A stretch of DNA of 64,000 nucleotides from positions 78,570-142,569 of the forward strand of contig NZ_JAAEAH010000011.1 of assembly GCF_010998615.1 (NCBI RefSeq). Direction: 5' to 3'. This stretch comes from Myxococcus sp. CA023. GTDB taxonomy: Bacteria > Myxococcota > Myxococcia > Myxococcales > Myxococcaceae. Position 1 is the stretch's first letter, and the number at the start of each line of letters is the position of its first letter. The translations under genes and the position numbers were made by a program. The notes below the pieces were generated by a model. That model was not told the DNA's origin and did not search any database. It was given only the letters and a program-made list of their open reading frames with translations. Below are positions 50,899-60,665 of the stretch, piece by piece.

Positions 50899-52176
50899 CT
50901 ACGCGTGAGAATCCGCCCCGGGCGAGAGCGGAACCGCCATTCCTTGCGAGGAAGCCACCGCCAGCGCCCGTGCCTGCTCCCTGCTGTGCACCCGCCGCTC
51001 CACCACCCACAGCAAGGCGGGCAGCAACAGCGTCAGGACCATGGACACTCCGGCCATTCGAGGAATGCCGCCCAGGGTCCCGTCTGGCAGGTCCGTCAGC
51101 AGCCGGGCGCTGAGGAAGGCCCCCACTGCGGCGGCCATGTGCTGGACGGCGGACTGGAGGGACATGAAGCGCGCACGCACCGGGGTTTCCGGCACCCGTG
51201 ACGTCAGCGTGTTGTACGCGACGTTGCGCGTCCCCATGGCCACCATGAAAAGCGTGAAGATGACGGGCACGGGCATCCAGCGCGGCAGGTGGACGAAGCC
51301 CACGTAGGTGGACAGCAGCACCAGCATGGAGCCCACCGTGCCCACCACGAAGGAGCCGTACCGGTCCACCATGGGCCCCGCCACCCGGAGCGTCGCGAAG
51401 CTGGCGATGCCGCCGATGAAGTACGGCAGCCAGAGCAGCTCGCGCGGGTAGCCCACGTTCTGCTGCAGATAGGCGGACAGGTTGGGGATGAGGACGAAGC
51501 CCGCCATCATCACCAACGCCGTCATCACGTACGACAGCTGGATGTCCCGGTTGCCCAACAGCTCGAGCACGCCGGCCTGTTGGCGGGGCCCCGCGTCCAG
51601 ATGGCCACGCACGGGTGGCAGGTAGAAGATGGCGCCCAGCACCACCAGCAGGCCCATGGCGGCCACCGCGAAGAAGGGCACGCGCCAGCCTCCGAACTCG
51701 GCCAGCTTCAGCGCCATGGGTACGCCCGCCACCGAGGCCACGGAGAAGGCGCCCATCACCGCGCCCAGCGCGCGTCCGCGCCGCTCCACGGGGACCAGGT
51801 CCGCGATGATGGACAGCGACAGCGACGTGGCCGGCCCGCCGAAGATGCCCGCCACCACGCGCGCCAACAGCAGCGTGGACATGCCCGTGGCGAAGCCACC
51901 CGCCGCGGTGGCCACCACCAGGCCCAGCATGGACACCGCCAGCGCCTTGCGGCGGTCGAAGCGGTCCAGGAAGTAGCCACCAGCCAGCCCCGCCACGCTG
52001 GCGGCAGCCGTGTACGCGCCGCCAATGATGCCGATGTGCGACGACGCGATGCCCAGCCCCTTCGCGAAGTCCGGGCCCAGCGGCATCACCATCACGAAGT
52101 CCAGGATGTTGACGAACTGGACCGCGCCGATGAGCGCCACCACAGCGCGCTCGGAGACCTGTCGTTGATTCGGCAT
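50899..52176 (-). CDS. Major facilitator superfamily transporter
   Basis: This 425-residue protein has about 12 hydrophobic segments. It opens with a segment (VVALIGAVQFVNILDFVMVM) that places a conserved Asp near the start, as in drug:H+ antiporters. MFS motif A appears as GGYFLDRFDRRKAL. The length and the first-half DFVMVMPLGPDF resemble the arabinose-efflux/AraJ-like DHA1 branch. The substrate is unknown. It starts 10 bases after the chemoreceptor gene stop, so the two are probably transcribed together. The ATG at 52176 fits the MFS N-terminus. Confidence 0.9.
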   Translation of the reverse strand: MPNQRQVSERAVVALIGAVQFVNILDFVMVMPLGPDFAKGLGIASSHIGIIGGAYTAAASVAGLAGGYFLDRFDRRKALAVSMLGLVVATAAGGFATGMSTLLLARVVAGIFGGPATSLSLSIIADLVPVERRGRALGAVMGAFSVASVAGVPMALKLAEFGGWRVPFFAVAAMGLLVVLGAIFYLPPVRGHLDAGPRQQAGVLELLGNRDIQLSYVMTALVMMAGFVLIPNLSAYLQQNVGYPRELLWLPYFIGGIASFATLRVAGPMVDRYGSFVVGTVGSMLVLLSTYVGFVHLPRWMPVPVIFTLFMVAMGTRNVAYNTLTSRVPETPVRARFMSLQSAVQHMAAAVGAFLSARLLTDLPDGTLGGIPRMAGVSMVLTLLLPALLWVVERRVHSREQARALAVASSQGMAVPLSPGADSHA

Positions 52177-52186
52177 GAAGACGTGT

Positions 52187-54262
52187 CTACACCCGGAAGC
52201 GGCGAACCTCCGCACGGAGGATTTCCGCCTGACGCTGGAGGTTGTCGATGGCCTCCTCCAACTGCTTCACGGAGCGTGTCTGGTGCTCGGACACGCCCTT
52301 GATGGTCTCCACCGCCTTGAGCACCTGCTCGCTGCCCTTCGTCTGCTCCTTCTGGGCGCGGTTCAGGTGGGTGACCATCTCGTTGATGCTCTCGATGGAG
52401 CGGGTGATCTGCTTGCTGCCGTGCGCCTGCTCCTGGCTGCTGCGCTGCACGTGGGCGGTGAGCGCCTTCATCTTCTCCGCGCTCTTCATGATCTGCTCGC
52501 CGCCGCGGGCCTGCTCGTTGGAGGCCTTGGAAATCTGCTGCACCGTCTCGCTGATGCGGTGGATGGAGGCCGTCACCTGCTTGCTGCCGCGCGCCTGCTC
52601 CACGGTGGCCCGGGCAATGGCCTTCACCATCTGCGTGGACTTCTGGGTGCTGTCGTTGATTTTCCGCAGCGCCCCTTCCGCCTCCCGGCCCAGCTGCACG
52701 CCCTCCTCCACGCTGCGCACGCCCTGGTTCATCACCACCACGGCGTTGCGGCTCTCCTCCTGGATGCTGCGGATGAGCTCGGCAATCTCCTTCGTGGACG
52801 CGCCGGTGCGCTCGGCCAGGTCCTTGATTTCCTCCGCCACCACCGCGAAGCCCTTGCCGTGCTCACCCGCCTGCGCGGCGATGATGGCCGCGTTGAGCGC
52901 CAGCAGGTTCGTCTGCTCCGCCACGTCGTCGATGACGTTGAGGATGTTGCCAATCTCGGAGATGCGCCGGCCCAAACTCTCGATGACGTGGGCCGCGCTG
53001 CGGCTCGTCTCCTTGATGCGGTCGATGCCGGTGAGCGTCTTGCGCAGCGACTCCACGCCCGTCTGCGCGTCGTCGAAGACCTGTTCGGACAGGCGGGCCG
53101 TCTCCTTCGCGTTGGCCTCCACCTGACCGATGGCGGCGTCCATCTGGCTGATGGCCGAGGACGTCTCCTCCGTGGAGGCGGACAGCTCCTGGATGTTGGT
53201 GGCCACCTCCTTGATGGAGAACGTCATCTCCTCGATGGCGCTGGTGGTCTCCTCCACGCTGGCGGCCATGGCCTGGACGTTCTCCGCCACCTCGTCATTG
53301 GTGGCGGCCATCTCCATGATGGAGGAGCTGCTCTCCTCCGCGCTCTGGTAGAGGACCTCCACGTTCTCCGCGATGCCTCGCAGCGAGGCCATCATCTCCA
53401 CCATGGAGGAGGACGTCTCCTCCACGCGCGCCTGCACCGTGCCCGCGCCGGACGACACCGTGGTGCCGGTGCGGTGAATCTGCTCCACCACGCCCGCCAC
53501 CACGTCCGACACGCCGCGCACCCGGCCCAGCGTGTCACGCCAGCTCTGGGCGATGCGGTTGAGCGCCTCGGCGAGCTGGCCCAGCTCGTCCCGCGTCCCC
53601 ACGTCCACGCGGCCGGTGAGGTCCGCCTCCGCCAGCCGCCGGGCCATGCCCATCATCGCGTCCAGCGGCACCAGGATGAAGGCGCGGGAGATGAAGAAGG
53701 CCACCAGCAGGAACAGCGCCAGGCCGATGCCGAACGCGAGCATCACGACGCGCTGGAGTTCGGTGACGACCGCGTCCAGCCCGGAGTTGTCGAGCACCAG
53801 CAGCGCCTGCCCCACCACGCCGCCCGACAGCGTCACCGAGCGCGCCACGGAGCGGTCACCATTGGCGAAGCGGAAGCCATCCAGCGGCTGACCCTGCCGG
53901 GCCTTCAGCTCCGCCTGGAACCACGCGGGCGGCTCGGCCGGATGGGTGGCCAGCACCTGCCCCTCGCTGGAGAGGACGGCCAGCACCTTGAAGTCGTCGT
54001 CGCCCGCGCGCAGCCGCTCCAAGCTGTCGGGCAGGGCCGCGGCGGGCTGGGCCATGAGCATGCTGACGGCCTGGCTCGCACGGGCCTCGCCCCGCTTCTG
54101 CAGGCGCTGCTCCAGGTGGGCTTCCACGCGCGAGGGTACGACGAAGAAGAGCGTCCCCAGGATGAGGGCGAGGACGAGCGCGAAGGAGCCCAGCAGCAGG
54201 CTGCGCAGGCCGGGTTTCTTGAACCGGAGAGCCAAGACGAGGCACTGTAGGGAGGGAAACAC
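52187..54262 (-). CDS. Methyl-accepting chemotaxis protein
   Basis: The 691-residue receptor has an N-terminal transmembrane helix ([20 protein letters not shown]), a periplasmic sensor of about 150 residues, a second helix ([20 protein letters not shown]), a HAMP domain ([20 protein letters not shown]) and a long cytoplasmic coiled coil. The hairpin tip carries [17 protein letters not shown], the CheA/CheW contact. A run of [16 protein letters not shown] motifs occurs in the C-terminal coil. No CheA/CheW genes are nearby, so it feeds a remote pathway, as is common in myxobacteria. A GTG at 54262 is used; the true start could be a few residues later. Confidence 0.93.
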   Translation of the reverse strand: MFPSLQCLVLALRFKKPGLRSLLLGSFALVLALILGTLFFVVPSRVEAHLEQRLQKRGEARASQAVSMLMAQPAAALPDSLERLRAGDDDFKVLAVLSSEGQVLATHPAEPPAWFQAELKARQGQPLDGFRFANGDRSVARSVTLSGGVVGQALLVLDNSGLDAVVTELQRVVMLAFGIGLALFLLVAFFISRAFILVPLDAMMGMARRLAEADLTGRVDVGTRDELGQLAEALNRIAQSWRDTLGRVRGVSDVVAGVVEQIHRTGTTVSSGAGTVQARVEETSSSMVEMMASLRGIAENVEVLYQSAEESSSSIMEMAATNDEVAENVQAMAASVEETTSAIEEMTFSIKEVATNIQELSASTEETSSAISQMDAAIGQVEANAKETARLSEQVFDDAQTGVESLRKTLTGIDRIKETSRSAAHVIESLGRRISEIGNILNVIDDVAEQTNLLALNAAIIAAQAGEHGKGFAVVAEEIKDLAERTGASTKEIAELIRSIQEESRNAVVVMNQGVRSVEEGVQLGREAEGALRKINDSTQKSTQMVKAIARATVEQARGSKQVTASIHRISETVQQISKASNEQARGGEQIMKSAEKMKALTAHVQRSSQEQAHGSKQITRSIESINEMVTHLNRAQKEQTKGSEQVLKAVETIKGVSEHQTRSVKQLEEAIDNLQRQAEILRAEVRRFRV

Positions 54263-54346
54263 CGGCAGGGCAAGAACAGGGCGCCAACGCGGCCTGTCCC
54301 CCGGGGGCGCTGACTTCCCGCCTGGCGGATGCGTAAGGTCATCCCG

Positions 54347-55372
54347 ATGTCCTCCACCCTGCTACTGACGGACCCGCTCTTCTTCCAGCACGACCCTGGG
54401 CAGAGCCACCCCGAGTCGCCCTCCCGGCTGCGCCGCATCCTCGGGGTGCTGGCCAGCACGCCGGTGAAGGGCACGGTGATGACCGCCCCGCGCTCCGCCA
54501 CGGAGGCGGAGCTGGCCTCGGTTCACACGCCGGAGCTGCTGGCGTACCTCCAGCGCATCAACGGGCACCGCGCGCAAATCGACCCGGACACCCAGGTGTC
54601 CCCCGACAGCGTGGACGCGGCGCGGTTGGCCGCGGGCGCCTCCGTGCAGGCGGTGGAGGCGGTGATGAAGGGCGAGGCCCGCAACGCCTTCGCGCTGGTG
54701 CGCCCGCCCGGACACCATGCCGAGCCCGACAAGGCCATGGGCTTCTGCCTGTACAACAACGCGGCCATCGCCGCGGAGGCGGGCCGGAAGCTGGGCGCCG
54801 AGCGCGTGCTGGTGCTCGACTGGGACGTGCACCACGGCAACGGCACGCAAGCGGCGTTCTGGTCGCGCCGGGACGTCATGTATCAGTCGGTGCACCAGTT
54901 CCCCTACTTCCCGGGCACCGGCGCCGCGCCGGAGGTGGGCGTGGGCGCGGGCGAGGGCTACACCGTCAACGTGGGCCTGCCGGGCGGCAACTCGGACGCG
55001 GACTACGGGATGATTTTCGAGGAGCTGCTGCTGCCCGTGGCGGAGGCGTACCGGCCCCAGCTCATCCTCGTCTCCGCGGGCTTCGACTCGCACCAGCACG
55101 ACCCGATTGGCGGCATGGACGTCAGCGAGCGCGGCTTCGCGGCCATGTGTTCGGCGATGAAGTCCCTGGCCGACAGCGTGTGCCAGGGCCGGCTGGTGCT
55201 GCTGCTGGAGGGCGGCTATTCGCTGGAGGGCTTGTCCCAATCCGTGCATGCCTGCGTGGAGGTGCTCGCCGGGCGCAAGGACAGCTTCCCCACGGGTGAC
55301 ACGCACGCGGACGCGAAGGACGCGCTGCGGGTGAGCCGCGAGGCGATGCGGCCGTACTGGCCTCGCGTATAG
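54347..55372 (+). CDS. Histone-deacetylase-family amidohydrolase
   Basis: This 341-residue protein uses the ATG at 54347 with AAGG upstream. Class II HDAC-like motifs are present: [20 protein letters not shown] (tandem His), [11 protein letters not shown] (zinc-binding Asp/His) and [18 protein letters not shown] (second Asp). The bacterial enzymes deacetylate acetylpolyamines, acetoin-related compounds or proteins; the substrate is not readable. It is divergent from the chemoreceptor gene (84 bases) and followed 50 bases later by an SDR. Confidence 0.93.
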   Translation: MSSTLLLTDPLFFQHDPGQSHPESPSRLRRILGVLASTPVKGTVMTAPRSATEAELASVHTPELLAYLQRINGHRAQIDPDTQVSPDSVDAARLAAGASVQAVEAVMKGEARNAFALVRPPGHHAEPDKAMGFCLYNNAAIAAEAGRKLGAERVLVLDWDVHHGNGTQAAFWSRRDVMYQSVHQFPYFPGTGAAPEVGVGAGEGYTVNVGLPGGNSDADYGMIFEELLLPVAEAYRPQLILVSAGFDSHQHDPIGGMDVSERGFAAMCSAMKSLADSVCQGRLVLLLEGGYSLEGLSQSVHACVEVLAGRKDSFPTGDTHADAKDALRVSREAMRPYWPRV

Positions 55373-55422
55373 ACGTTGGCTGGACGGCGTGCCAGAAGCC
55401 CGGCAGCACACGGGAGGACTGC

Positions 55423-56184
55423 ATGGCGGAGATGAACTACCGGACGGCGTTGGTGACGGGTGCATCCAGCGGCCTGGGACGCGGGCTGGCGCTGTGGCTC
55501 GCCAAGCGGGGCGTCCGCGTGTTCGCCGCCGGACGCCGCCTGCCGCAGCTCCAGGCCCTGCGGGACGAGGCCCAGGCGGCCGGCGTCACCGTGGAGCCCG
55601 TGGAGCTGGACGTCACGAAGGCGGACGCCACCCTGGAGCGCATCCGCGCGCTGGACGCGGAAGCGGGCGGGCTGGACCTGGTGGTGGCCAACGCGGGCGT
55701 CGGCGGCACGACGAATGCGAAGCGCCTCCCGTGGGAGCGCGTGCGCGGCATCATCGACACCAACGTCACCGGCGCCGCCGCCACGCTGAGCGCCGTGCTG
55801 CCCCAGATGGTGGAGCGCAAGCGCGGGCACCTGGTGGGCGTCTCCAGCCTCGCGGGCTTCCGCGGGCTGGCCGGCCACGCGGCCTACTCCGCGTCCAAGG
55901 CCTTCCTGTCCACCTTCATGGAGAGCCTGCGCGTGGACCTGCGCGACACCGGCGTGCGCGTCACCTGCATCTATCCCGGCTTCGTGAAGAGCGAGCTGAC
56001 CGCCACCAACAACTTCCCCATGCCCTTCCTCATGGAGACACATGACGCGGTGGAGCTGATGGGCAAAGGCATCGTCCGGGGCGACGCGGAGGTGTCCTTC
56101 CCCTGGCAGCTCGCGGTGCCCACGCGCATGGCGAAGGTGCTGCCCAATCCGCTCTTCGACGCGGCCGCGCGGCGGCTGCGCTGA
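55423..56184 (+). CDS. Short-chain dehydrogenase/reductase
   Basis: The 253-residue SDR has a GGGAGGA site ahead of the ATG at 55423. Motifs are VTGASSGLGRGLA, VANAGVGG, the catalytic Ser in GVSSLAGF and AYSASKAFL (Y-x-x-x-K). FAAGRRL at the end of strand two (Arg instead of Asp) favours NADP(H). The C-terminal third is rich in TFMESLRVDL and YPGFVKSELT, typical of the SDR family that includes fatty-acid and steroid reductases. Physiological substrate unknown; it lies between the HDAC-like and pyrF genes. Confidence 0.92.
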   Translation: MAEMNYRTALVTGASSGLGRGLALWLAKRGVRVFAAGRRLPQLQALRDEAQAAGVTVEPVELDVTKADATLERIRALDAEAGGLDLVVANAGVGGTTNAKRLPWERVRGIIDTNVTGAAATLSAVLPQMVERKRGHLVGVSSLAGFRGLAGHAAYSASKAFLSTFMESLRVDLRDTGVRVTCIYPGFVKSELTATNNFPMPFLMETHDAVELMGKGIVRGDAEVSFPWQLAVPTRMAKVLPNPLFDAAARRLR

Positions 56185-56216
56185 CCTTCCCTCTTCCCCT
56201 TTCCCGGAGACGCCCT

Positions 56217-57083
56217 GTGACGACGCCACAGCCCTTCGCCCACCGTTTCAGCCAGCTGGCCGAGCAGCGCTCGCCGTTCTGCCTTGGCATCGACCCGTCG
56301 AGAGACTTGCTGACGCGCTGGGGCCTGCCCGACAACGCGCGGGGCCTGCGCGACTTCTGCGAGCGCGTGGCCGACGCGGCGGGGAGCTCCGTCGCGGTGG
56401 TGAAGCCGCAGAGCGCCTTCTTCGAGCGCCATGGCCCCGAGGGCCTCCAGGTCCTCCAGGAGCTGATGCGGCGCTTCAAGTCCGTGGGCACCCTCACGCT
56501 GCTGGACGTGAAGCGCGGGGACATCGGCTCCACGATGGAGGCCTACGCCGAGACAGTCTTCGGCAAGGGCAGCGCCTACGAAGCGGACGCGGCCACCTTC
56601 ACCGCCTACCTCGGCCTGGGCGCGCTGCTGAAGACGCTGGAGCGGGCACGCGCATCCGGCGCCGCCGCCTTCCTGGTGGTGCGCTCCTCCAACCCAGAGG
56701 GCACGTCACTCCAAATGTCGCGCGGCGAGGACGGCCGCACCGTGGCGGAGGCCCTGGCGGACGGCCTGCGCGCCTTCAACGAAAAGCCCGGCCAGGACGC
56801 GGCGCCGGTGGCGGGCGCCGTCATGGGCGCCACCCTCCCCGACTCGGACCGCGGCATCATCGAGCGGCTCGGCGGCGCGCTGCTGCTCACGCCCGGCATC
56901 GGCGCGCAGGGCGCCGGCTTCGACGACTTGAAGCGCCTGTTCGCCGGGCGCGAGGCGCAGGTCATCCCCACCGCCACGCGCTCGGTGCTGGAGGCGGGGC
57001 CGGACACCGCCGCCCTGCGCCAGGCGCTGGAGCGACACCTGGCGCCCGCCCGCGCCTTCCGCGCTACTGCGCGCCCATCATGA
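56217..57083 (+). CDS. pyrF: Orotidine 5'-phosphate decarboxylase (type 2)
   Basis: The 288-residue enzyme converts OMP to UMP, the last step of de novo pyrimidine synthesis. The GTG at 56217 follows a GGAGA site. The catalytic LLDVKRGDIGSTM (D-x-K-x-x-D) is preceded by FCLGIDPSRDLLTRWGL, and the phosphate-binding end is LLTPGIGAQG. These match the long actinobacterial/myxobacterial type 2 PyrF. Its stop is 20 bases inside the opposing PBP gene. Confidence 0.96.
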   Translation: MTTPQPFAHRFSQLAEQRSPFCLGIDPSRDLLTRWGLPDNARGLRDFCERVADAAGSSVAVVKPQSAFFERHGPEGLQVLQELMRRFKSVGTLTLLDVKRGDIGSTMEAYAETVFGKGSAYEADAATFTAYLGLGALLKTLERARASGAAAFLVVRSSNPEGTSLQMSRGEDGRTVAEALADGLRAFNEKPGQDAAPVAGAVMGATLPDSDRGIIERLGGALLLTPGIGAQGAGFDDLKRLFAGREAQVIPTATRSVLEAGPDTAALRQALERHLAPARAFRATARPS

Positions 57084-59637
57084 ACTGATCGACGTCGACC
57101 GTGTTCTTGTCGGGCACCGCGTCCTTCGGCTCGGTGCCCTTCTTGAAGAACATCAGCTCCGAATCCCTGGAGCCCGCTGGGGCAATCTTCCCCGTCTTCT
57201 TGTCGATGTGGAGCCGCGCCAGGTCCATGGACTGCCACGGGTAGAACTCGGACTGCGGCCGGCCCTCCAGCGCGCTCTTCATGTAGTTGAGCCAGATGGG
57301 GAGCGCGGCGCGGCCGCCCGTCTCGTAGCGGCCCAGCGGATGCGGGTTCAGGTCGTAGCCCACCCACGCCACCGTCACCAGGTCGCGGGTGTAGCCGGCG
57401 AACCACGCGTCGAAGGAGTCGTTGGTGGTGCCCGTCTTTCCCGCCGCCGGCTTGCCCAGGCGCTGCGCCGGGCCGGCGGTGCCCTGGAGCACGACGCCGC
57501 GCAGCAGGTGCGTGAGGATGAAGCCGGCCTCCGGGCTCATCACCTGCTCGCCCGGCTCGAAGAGGCGCGCGTAGCCGGCGGCCACGCGGTCCTGCAGGGG
57601 GGCCCAGGCGTCGTCGAAGGCCGTGTGGTCCTCCAACGTGCGCCCCCAGCGGTCCTCAATCTTGCGGATGAAGTACGTGGGCTTCTTGCGGCCGTAGCGG
57701 TTGAAGGTGGCGTAGGCGTTGGCCAGGTCCACCGGGTACACGCACGAGGAGCCCAGCGCCGCGGAGAAGTCCATGTTCATGGGCGTGGTGATGCCGAGCG
57801 TCGTGCTCCACGCGGCCATGTTCTTCACGCCCACCGCGCCGAACGTCTTCACCGCGGGCACGTTCAGCGACTTGACCAGCGCCGTGCGCAGCAGCACCTC
57901 TCCTTCGAACTTGTCGCTGTAGTTAGCCGGCTTCCACGACACCTTGGTGTCCGGGTCGTGCTCCACGATGGGCGAGTCCACCAGCACGGTGGCCTCCGTC
58001 CAGTTCAACTGCTCCAGCGCCGCCGAGTACACGAAGGGCTTGAAGGAGCTGCCCGGCTGACGGCAGGCCTGGAAGGCGCGGTTGAACTCGTTGTCGTCGA
58101 AGTCGTAGCCGCCCACCATCGCGGTGAGGTACTGGCGGTGGGGGTCGATGGAGACGAGCGCGCTCTGCGCTTCGGGCGTCTGCTCCAGGCGGAAGAGCTT
58201 CACGCCCTCGCTGGGGATTTCGTCCGCGAGATGCTTGTCCCACTGCTCCCTGTCGTCCGTCAGGTCCTTCTTCGTGACGTGGCGCACCACGATGACGTCG
58301 CCCTCGGAGATGGCCTTCTTCACCGAGGTAATCATCATCGCCGGGTAGTAGCCCTCCGGGTTCACCTTGCGCGCCCAGCGCATGCCCAGGAGCGGCAGCC
58401 GGCCGGTGTGCCCGCCCACCTGCACGTTCGCGCCCTTGCCGTCCCCGTCAATGGACGTGACGACGGCGACGTAGAGCCGGTTCTCCACCAGCTCCTTCGA
58501 ACCCATGAGCTTCTTCGAGCGGTCGATGAAGGCGCGGATGGCCTCCTTCGACGCGAGCTGCTCCACCGGGCCGCGCCAGCCCTGGCGCTTGTCCACCGAC
58601 AGCAGGCCGTGGAGCACCGCGTCCTGCGCGGCGCGCTGGCGCTCGCTGTCCATGGTGGTGAAGACCTTGAGGCCGGCCTTGAGCAGCACGGGGTTGCCGT
58701 ACCGGTCCACCACGTCCTTGCGCACCTGCTCCACGAAGTACGGCGCGAACTCGTGGAACACGTCCTCCACCGGGTACACCTTCACCTCTTCGGCGTTGGC
58801 GACGTCGTGCTCCTCCTGCGAAATCATGCCCTCCACCAACATGCGGCGCAGCACGTAGGAGCGGCGCTTGCGGGCCGCCTCCGGGCGCAGGAAGGGCGAG
58901 TACCGGCTGGGCGCCTGCGGAAGGCCCGCGATGAGCGTCATCTCGCCCAGCGTCAGGTCGCGCACGTCCTTGCGGTAGTAGTTCTCCGCCGCGCTCTGCA
59001 CGCCGTAGCTGTGGTGCCCGAGGAAGACGTTGTTGAGGTAGAGGTAGAGAATCTCCTCCTTCGTCAGCGACTCCTCCAGGCGCCGGGCGAGGATGGCCTC
59101 GCGAATCTTGCGGGTGAGCGTCTTCGCGGTGGCGGACTTGTAGCCCTCCGCGGAGATGAGCACCGCCTTCGCGGTCTGCTGCGTCAGCGTGGAGCCACCC
59201 TGGATGCCGCCCGAGCGCAGCCCCAGCTTGGAGCTCACCGTCTTGAAGCCGGCGCGCGCGGTGCCCAGCACGTCCACGCCAAAGTGGTCGAAGAAGCTGG
59301 AGTCCTCCGACGCGATGAAGGCCTGCACCAGGCGCTTCGGAATCCGCTCGTAGGGCACCACCTTGCGACGCTCTTCGTAGAACTCGCCGGCCAGCACCGC
59401 GTCATCCGTGTAGACCTCGGTGACGATGGGCGGCCAGTACTCGTCCACCTTGGGGATGGCGGGCAACCCATCCGCGTACACGTAGTACACGGCCGTCACG
59501 GCAATCACGGCGGCCGTGGCCCCGGTCAGCGAAAGCCATCCCGCGGTCTTCAGGAGGAACTTCCACCAGCGCTTGGAGGGGACGCCGTCGAGCACCAGCT
59601 TCGAGCGGCTGCGGTCAGCGGATTTAGGGTCGGACAT
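57064..59637 (-). CDS. Class A penicillin-binding protein (PBP1A-like)
   Basis: The 857-residue bifunctional peptidoglycan synthase has one N-terminal transmembrane helix (WLSLTGATAAVIAVTAVYYV) and a GT51 glycosyltransferase (catalytic Glu in ASEDSSFFDHFGVD, then GGSTLTQQTAK). After an OB-fold-like insert comes the transpeptidase with SxxK in RQPGSSFKP, a KTGT motif (GKTGTTNDSFD) and a VAWVGYD ending. It polymerises and crosslinks cell-wall glycan outside the membrane. The RluA-type gene lies 27 bases upstream on the same strand. The 3' end overlaps pyrF. Confidence 0.96.
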   Translation of the reverse strand: MSDPKSADRSRSKLVLDGVPSKRWWKFLLKTAGWLSLTGATAAVIAVTAVYYVYADGLPAIPKVDEYWPPIVTEVYTDDAVLAGEFYEERRKVVPYERIPKRLVQAFIASEDSSFFDHFGVDVLGTARAGFKTVSSKLGLRSGGIQGGSTLTQQTAKAVLISAEGYKSATAKTLTRKIREAILARRLEESLTKEEILYLYLNNVFLGHHSYGVQSAAENYYRKDVRDLTLGEMTLIAGLPQAPSRYSPFLRPEAARKRRSYVLRRMLVEGMISQEEHDVANAEEVKVYPVEDVFHEFAPYFVEQVRKDVVDRYGNPVLLKAGLKVFTTMDSERQRAAQDAVLHGLLSVDKRQGWRGPVEQLASKEAIRAFIDRSKKLMGSKELVENRLYVAVVTSIDGDGKGANVQVGGHTGRLPLLGMRWARKVNPEGYYPAMMITSVKKAISEGDVIVVRHVTKKDLTDDREQWDKHLADEIPSEGVKLFRLEQTPEAQSALVSIDPHRQYLTAMVGGYDFDDNEFNRAFQACRQPGSSFKPFVYSAALEQLNWTEATVLVDSPIVEHDPDTKVSWKPANYSDKFEGEVLLRTALVKSLNVPAVKTFGAVGVKNMAAWSTTLGITTPMNMDFSAALGSSCVYPVDLANAYATFNRYGRKKPTYFIRKIEDRWGRTLEDHTAFDDAWAPLQDRVAAGYARLFEPGEQVMSPEAGFILTHLLRGVVLQGTAGPAQRLGKPAAGKTGTTNDSFDAWFAGYTRDLVTVAWVGYDLNPHPLGRYETGGRAALPIWLNYMKSALEGRPQSEFYPWQSMDLARLHIDKKTGKIAPAGSRDSELMFFKKGTEPKDAVPDKNTVDVDQFMMGAQ

Positions 59638-59664
59638 ACGCGTTTCTTTTGTGCCTCGCGGGCG

Positions 59665-60621
59665 TCAGGGCACCAATGCGGCCCGCTTGAGCACATCTCG
59701 GAGCTCGACGGCGAGGGGAGCCTCGACAGCCACCTTCGCGCCACCTTCGGGATGCGGGAATTCGATGCGCTCGGCGTGCAGGAACAACCTTTTGAGCCCC
59801 CAGCGCGCCCGCACGTCGCGGTTGAAGGCGAAGTCACCGTACTTCTTGTCCCCAGCCACCGGATGTCCGATGGCCGCCAGATGCCTTCTTATCTGATGCG
59901 TGCGCCCGGTCTCGATGACGCAGGACAGGAGCGCCGCCTCGCTCGACTGCTTCACGACCTTCCACCGGGTGACGGCCGCCTGCATGTTCACCCCCCGACG
60001 AGCCTTGGACTCGGCCGTCTGTTGGTGCTCTGACAGGGGCAGGTCGATGACCCCGGAGTCCCGGGGCATCTTCCCCTTCACCAGGGTGAGGTAGCGCTTG
60101 CGGGACAGGCCGTGGGTGAAGACCTCGGTGAAATGCACCATGGCCGGGCGCCGCTTGGCCACCAGGATGACGCCGGAGGTCTCCCGGTCCAGCCGGTGTG
60201 CGGGCGAGGCCGCGAAGTCGTTGCGGACGGCCTTGGGCCCCAGGAAGGCGCGCACGTAGTCCACCAGCGTTCCGCCGGTGATGCCACTGCCGGTATGGAC
60301 GGCCATTCCGCTGGGCTTGTCCACGGCCATGAGCCAGTCGTCCTCTCGAAGGATGACCAACCGGCTGGGGTCCACCGGCGGTGGAGGCGGGTCCACTTTC
60401 GGACGTTCCGCCCCCACGAGCTGCTGCTCGTCGCCGCGGATGGTGAGCACGTCTCCTTCGGTCAGCAACTGCTCGGGTTGCGCACGCTTCCCGTTCACCC
60501 GCACCTTCTTGGTGCGAATCATCTTGAAGAGGTGGCTCACCGGAACATTGGGGAGCCGTTTGCGCAGGTGCTTGTCCAGCCGCATCCCGGCGGTGTCGGC
60601 TTCGATTCGGTACTCGATCAT
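59665..60621 (-). CDS. RluA-family 23S rRNA pseudouridine synthase-like protein
   Basis: This is a 318-residue protein whose N-terminal S4 RNA-binding domain (MRLDKHLRKRLPNVPVSHLF) is followed by the RluA catalytic core, with the key Asp in AHRLDRETSGVI and later TGRTHQIRRHLAAIGHPV. The arrangement matches RluC/RluD. It should isomerise uridine to pseudouridine in rRNA. It reads toward the PBP gene (27-base gap) and is divergent from the pentapeptide-repeat gene. Confidence 0.94.
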   Translation of the reverse strand: MIEYRIEADTAGMRLDKHLRKRLPNVPVSHLFKMIRTKKVRVNGKRAQPEQLLTEGDVLTIRGDEQQLVGAERPKVDPPPPPVDPSRLVILREDDWLMAVDKPSGMAVHTGSGITGGTLVDYVRAFLGPKAVRNDFAASPAHRLDRETSGVILVAKRRPAMVHFTEVFTHGLSRKRYLTLVKGKMPRDSGVIDLPLSEHQQTAESKARRGVNMQAAVTRWKVVKQSSEAALLSCVIETGRTHQIRRHLAAIGHPVAGDKKYGDFAFNRDVRARWGLKRLFLHAERIEFPHPEGGAKVAVEAPLAVELRDVLKRAALVP

Positions 60622-60665
60622 TTGTGCTGGCGCATGGACCAGACCATACGAATAATCCCGGGTCC

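Noticed and set aside
57208..60033. A 941-codon plus-strand frame over the PBP and RluA-type genes
   Set aside because: The minus-strand genes have unmistakable active-site motifs; this frame is His/Arg/Val-rich shadow.
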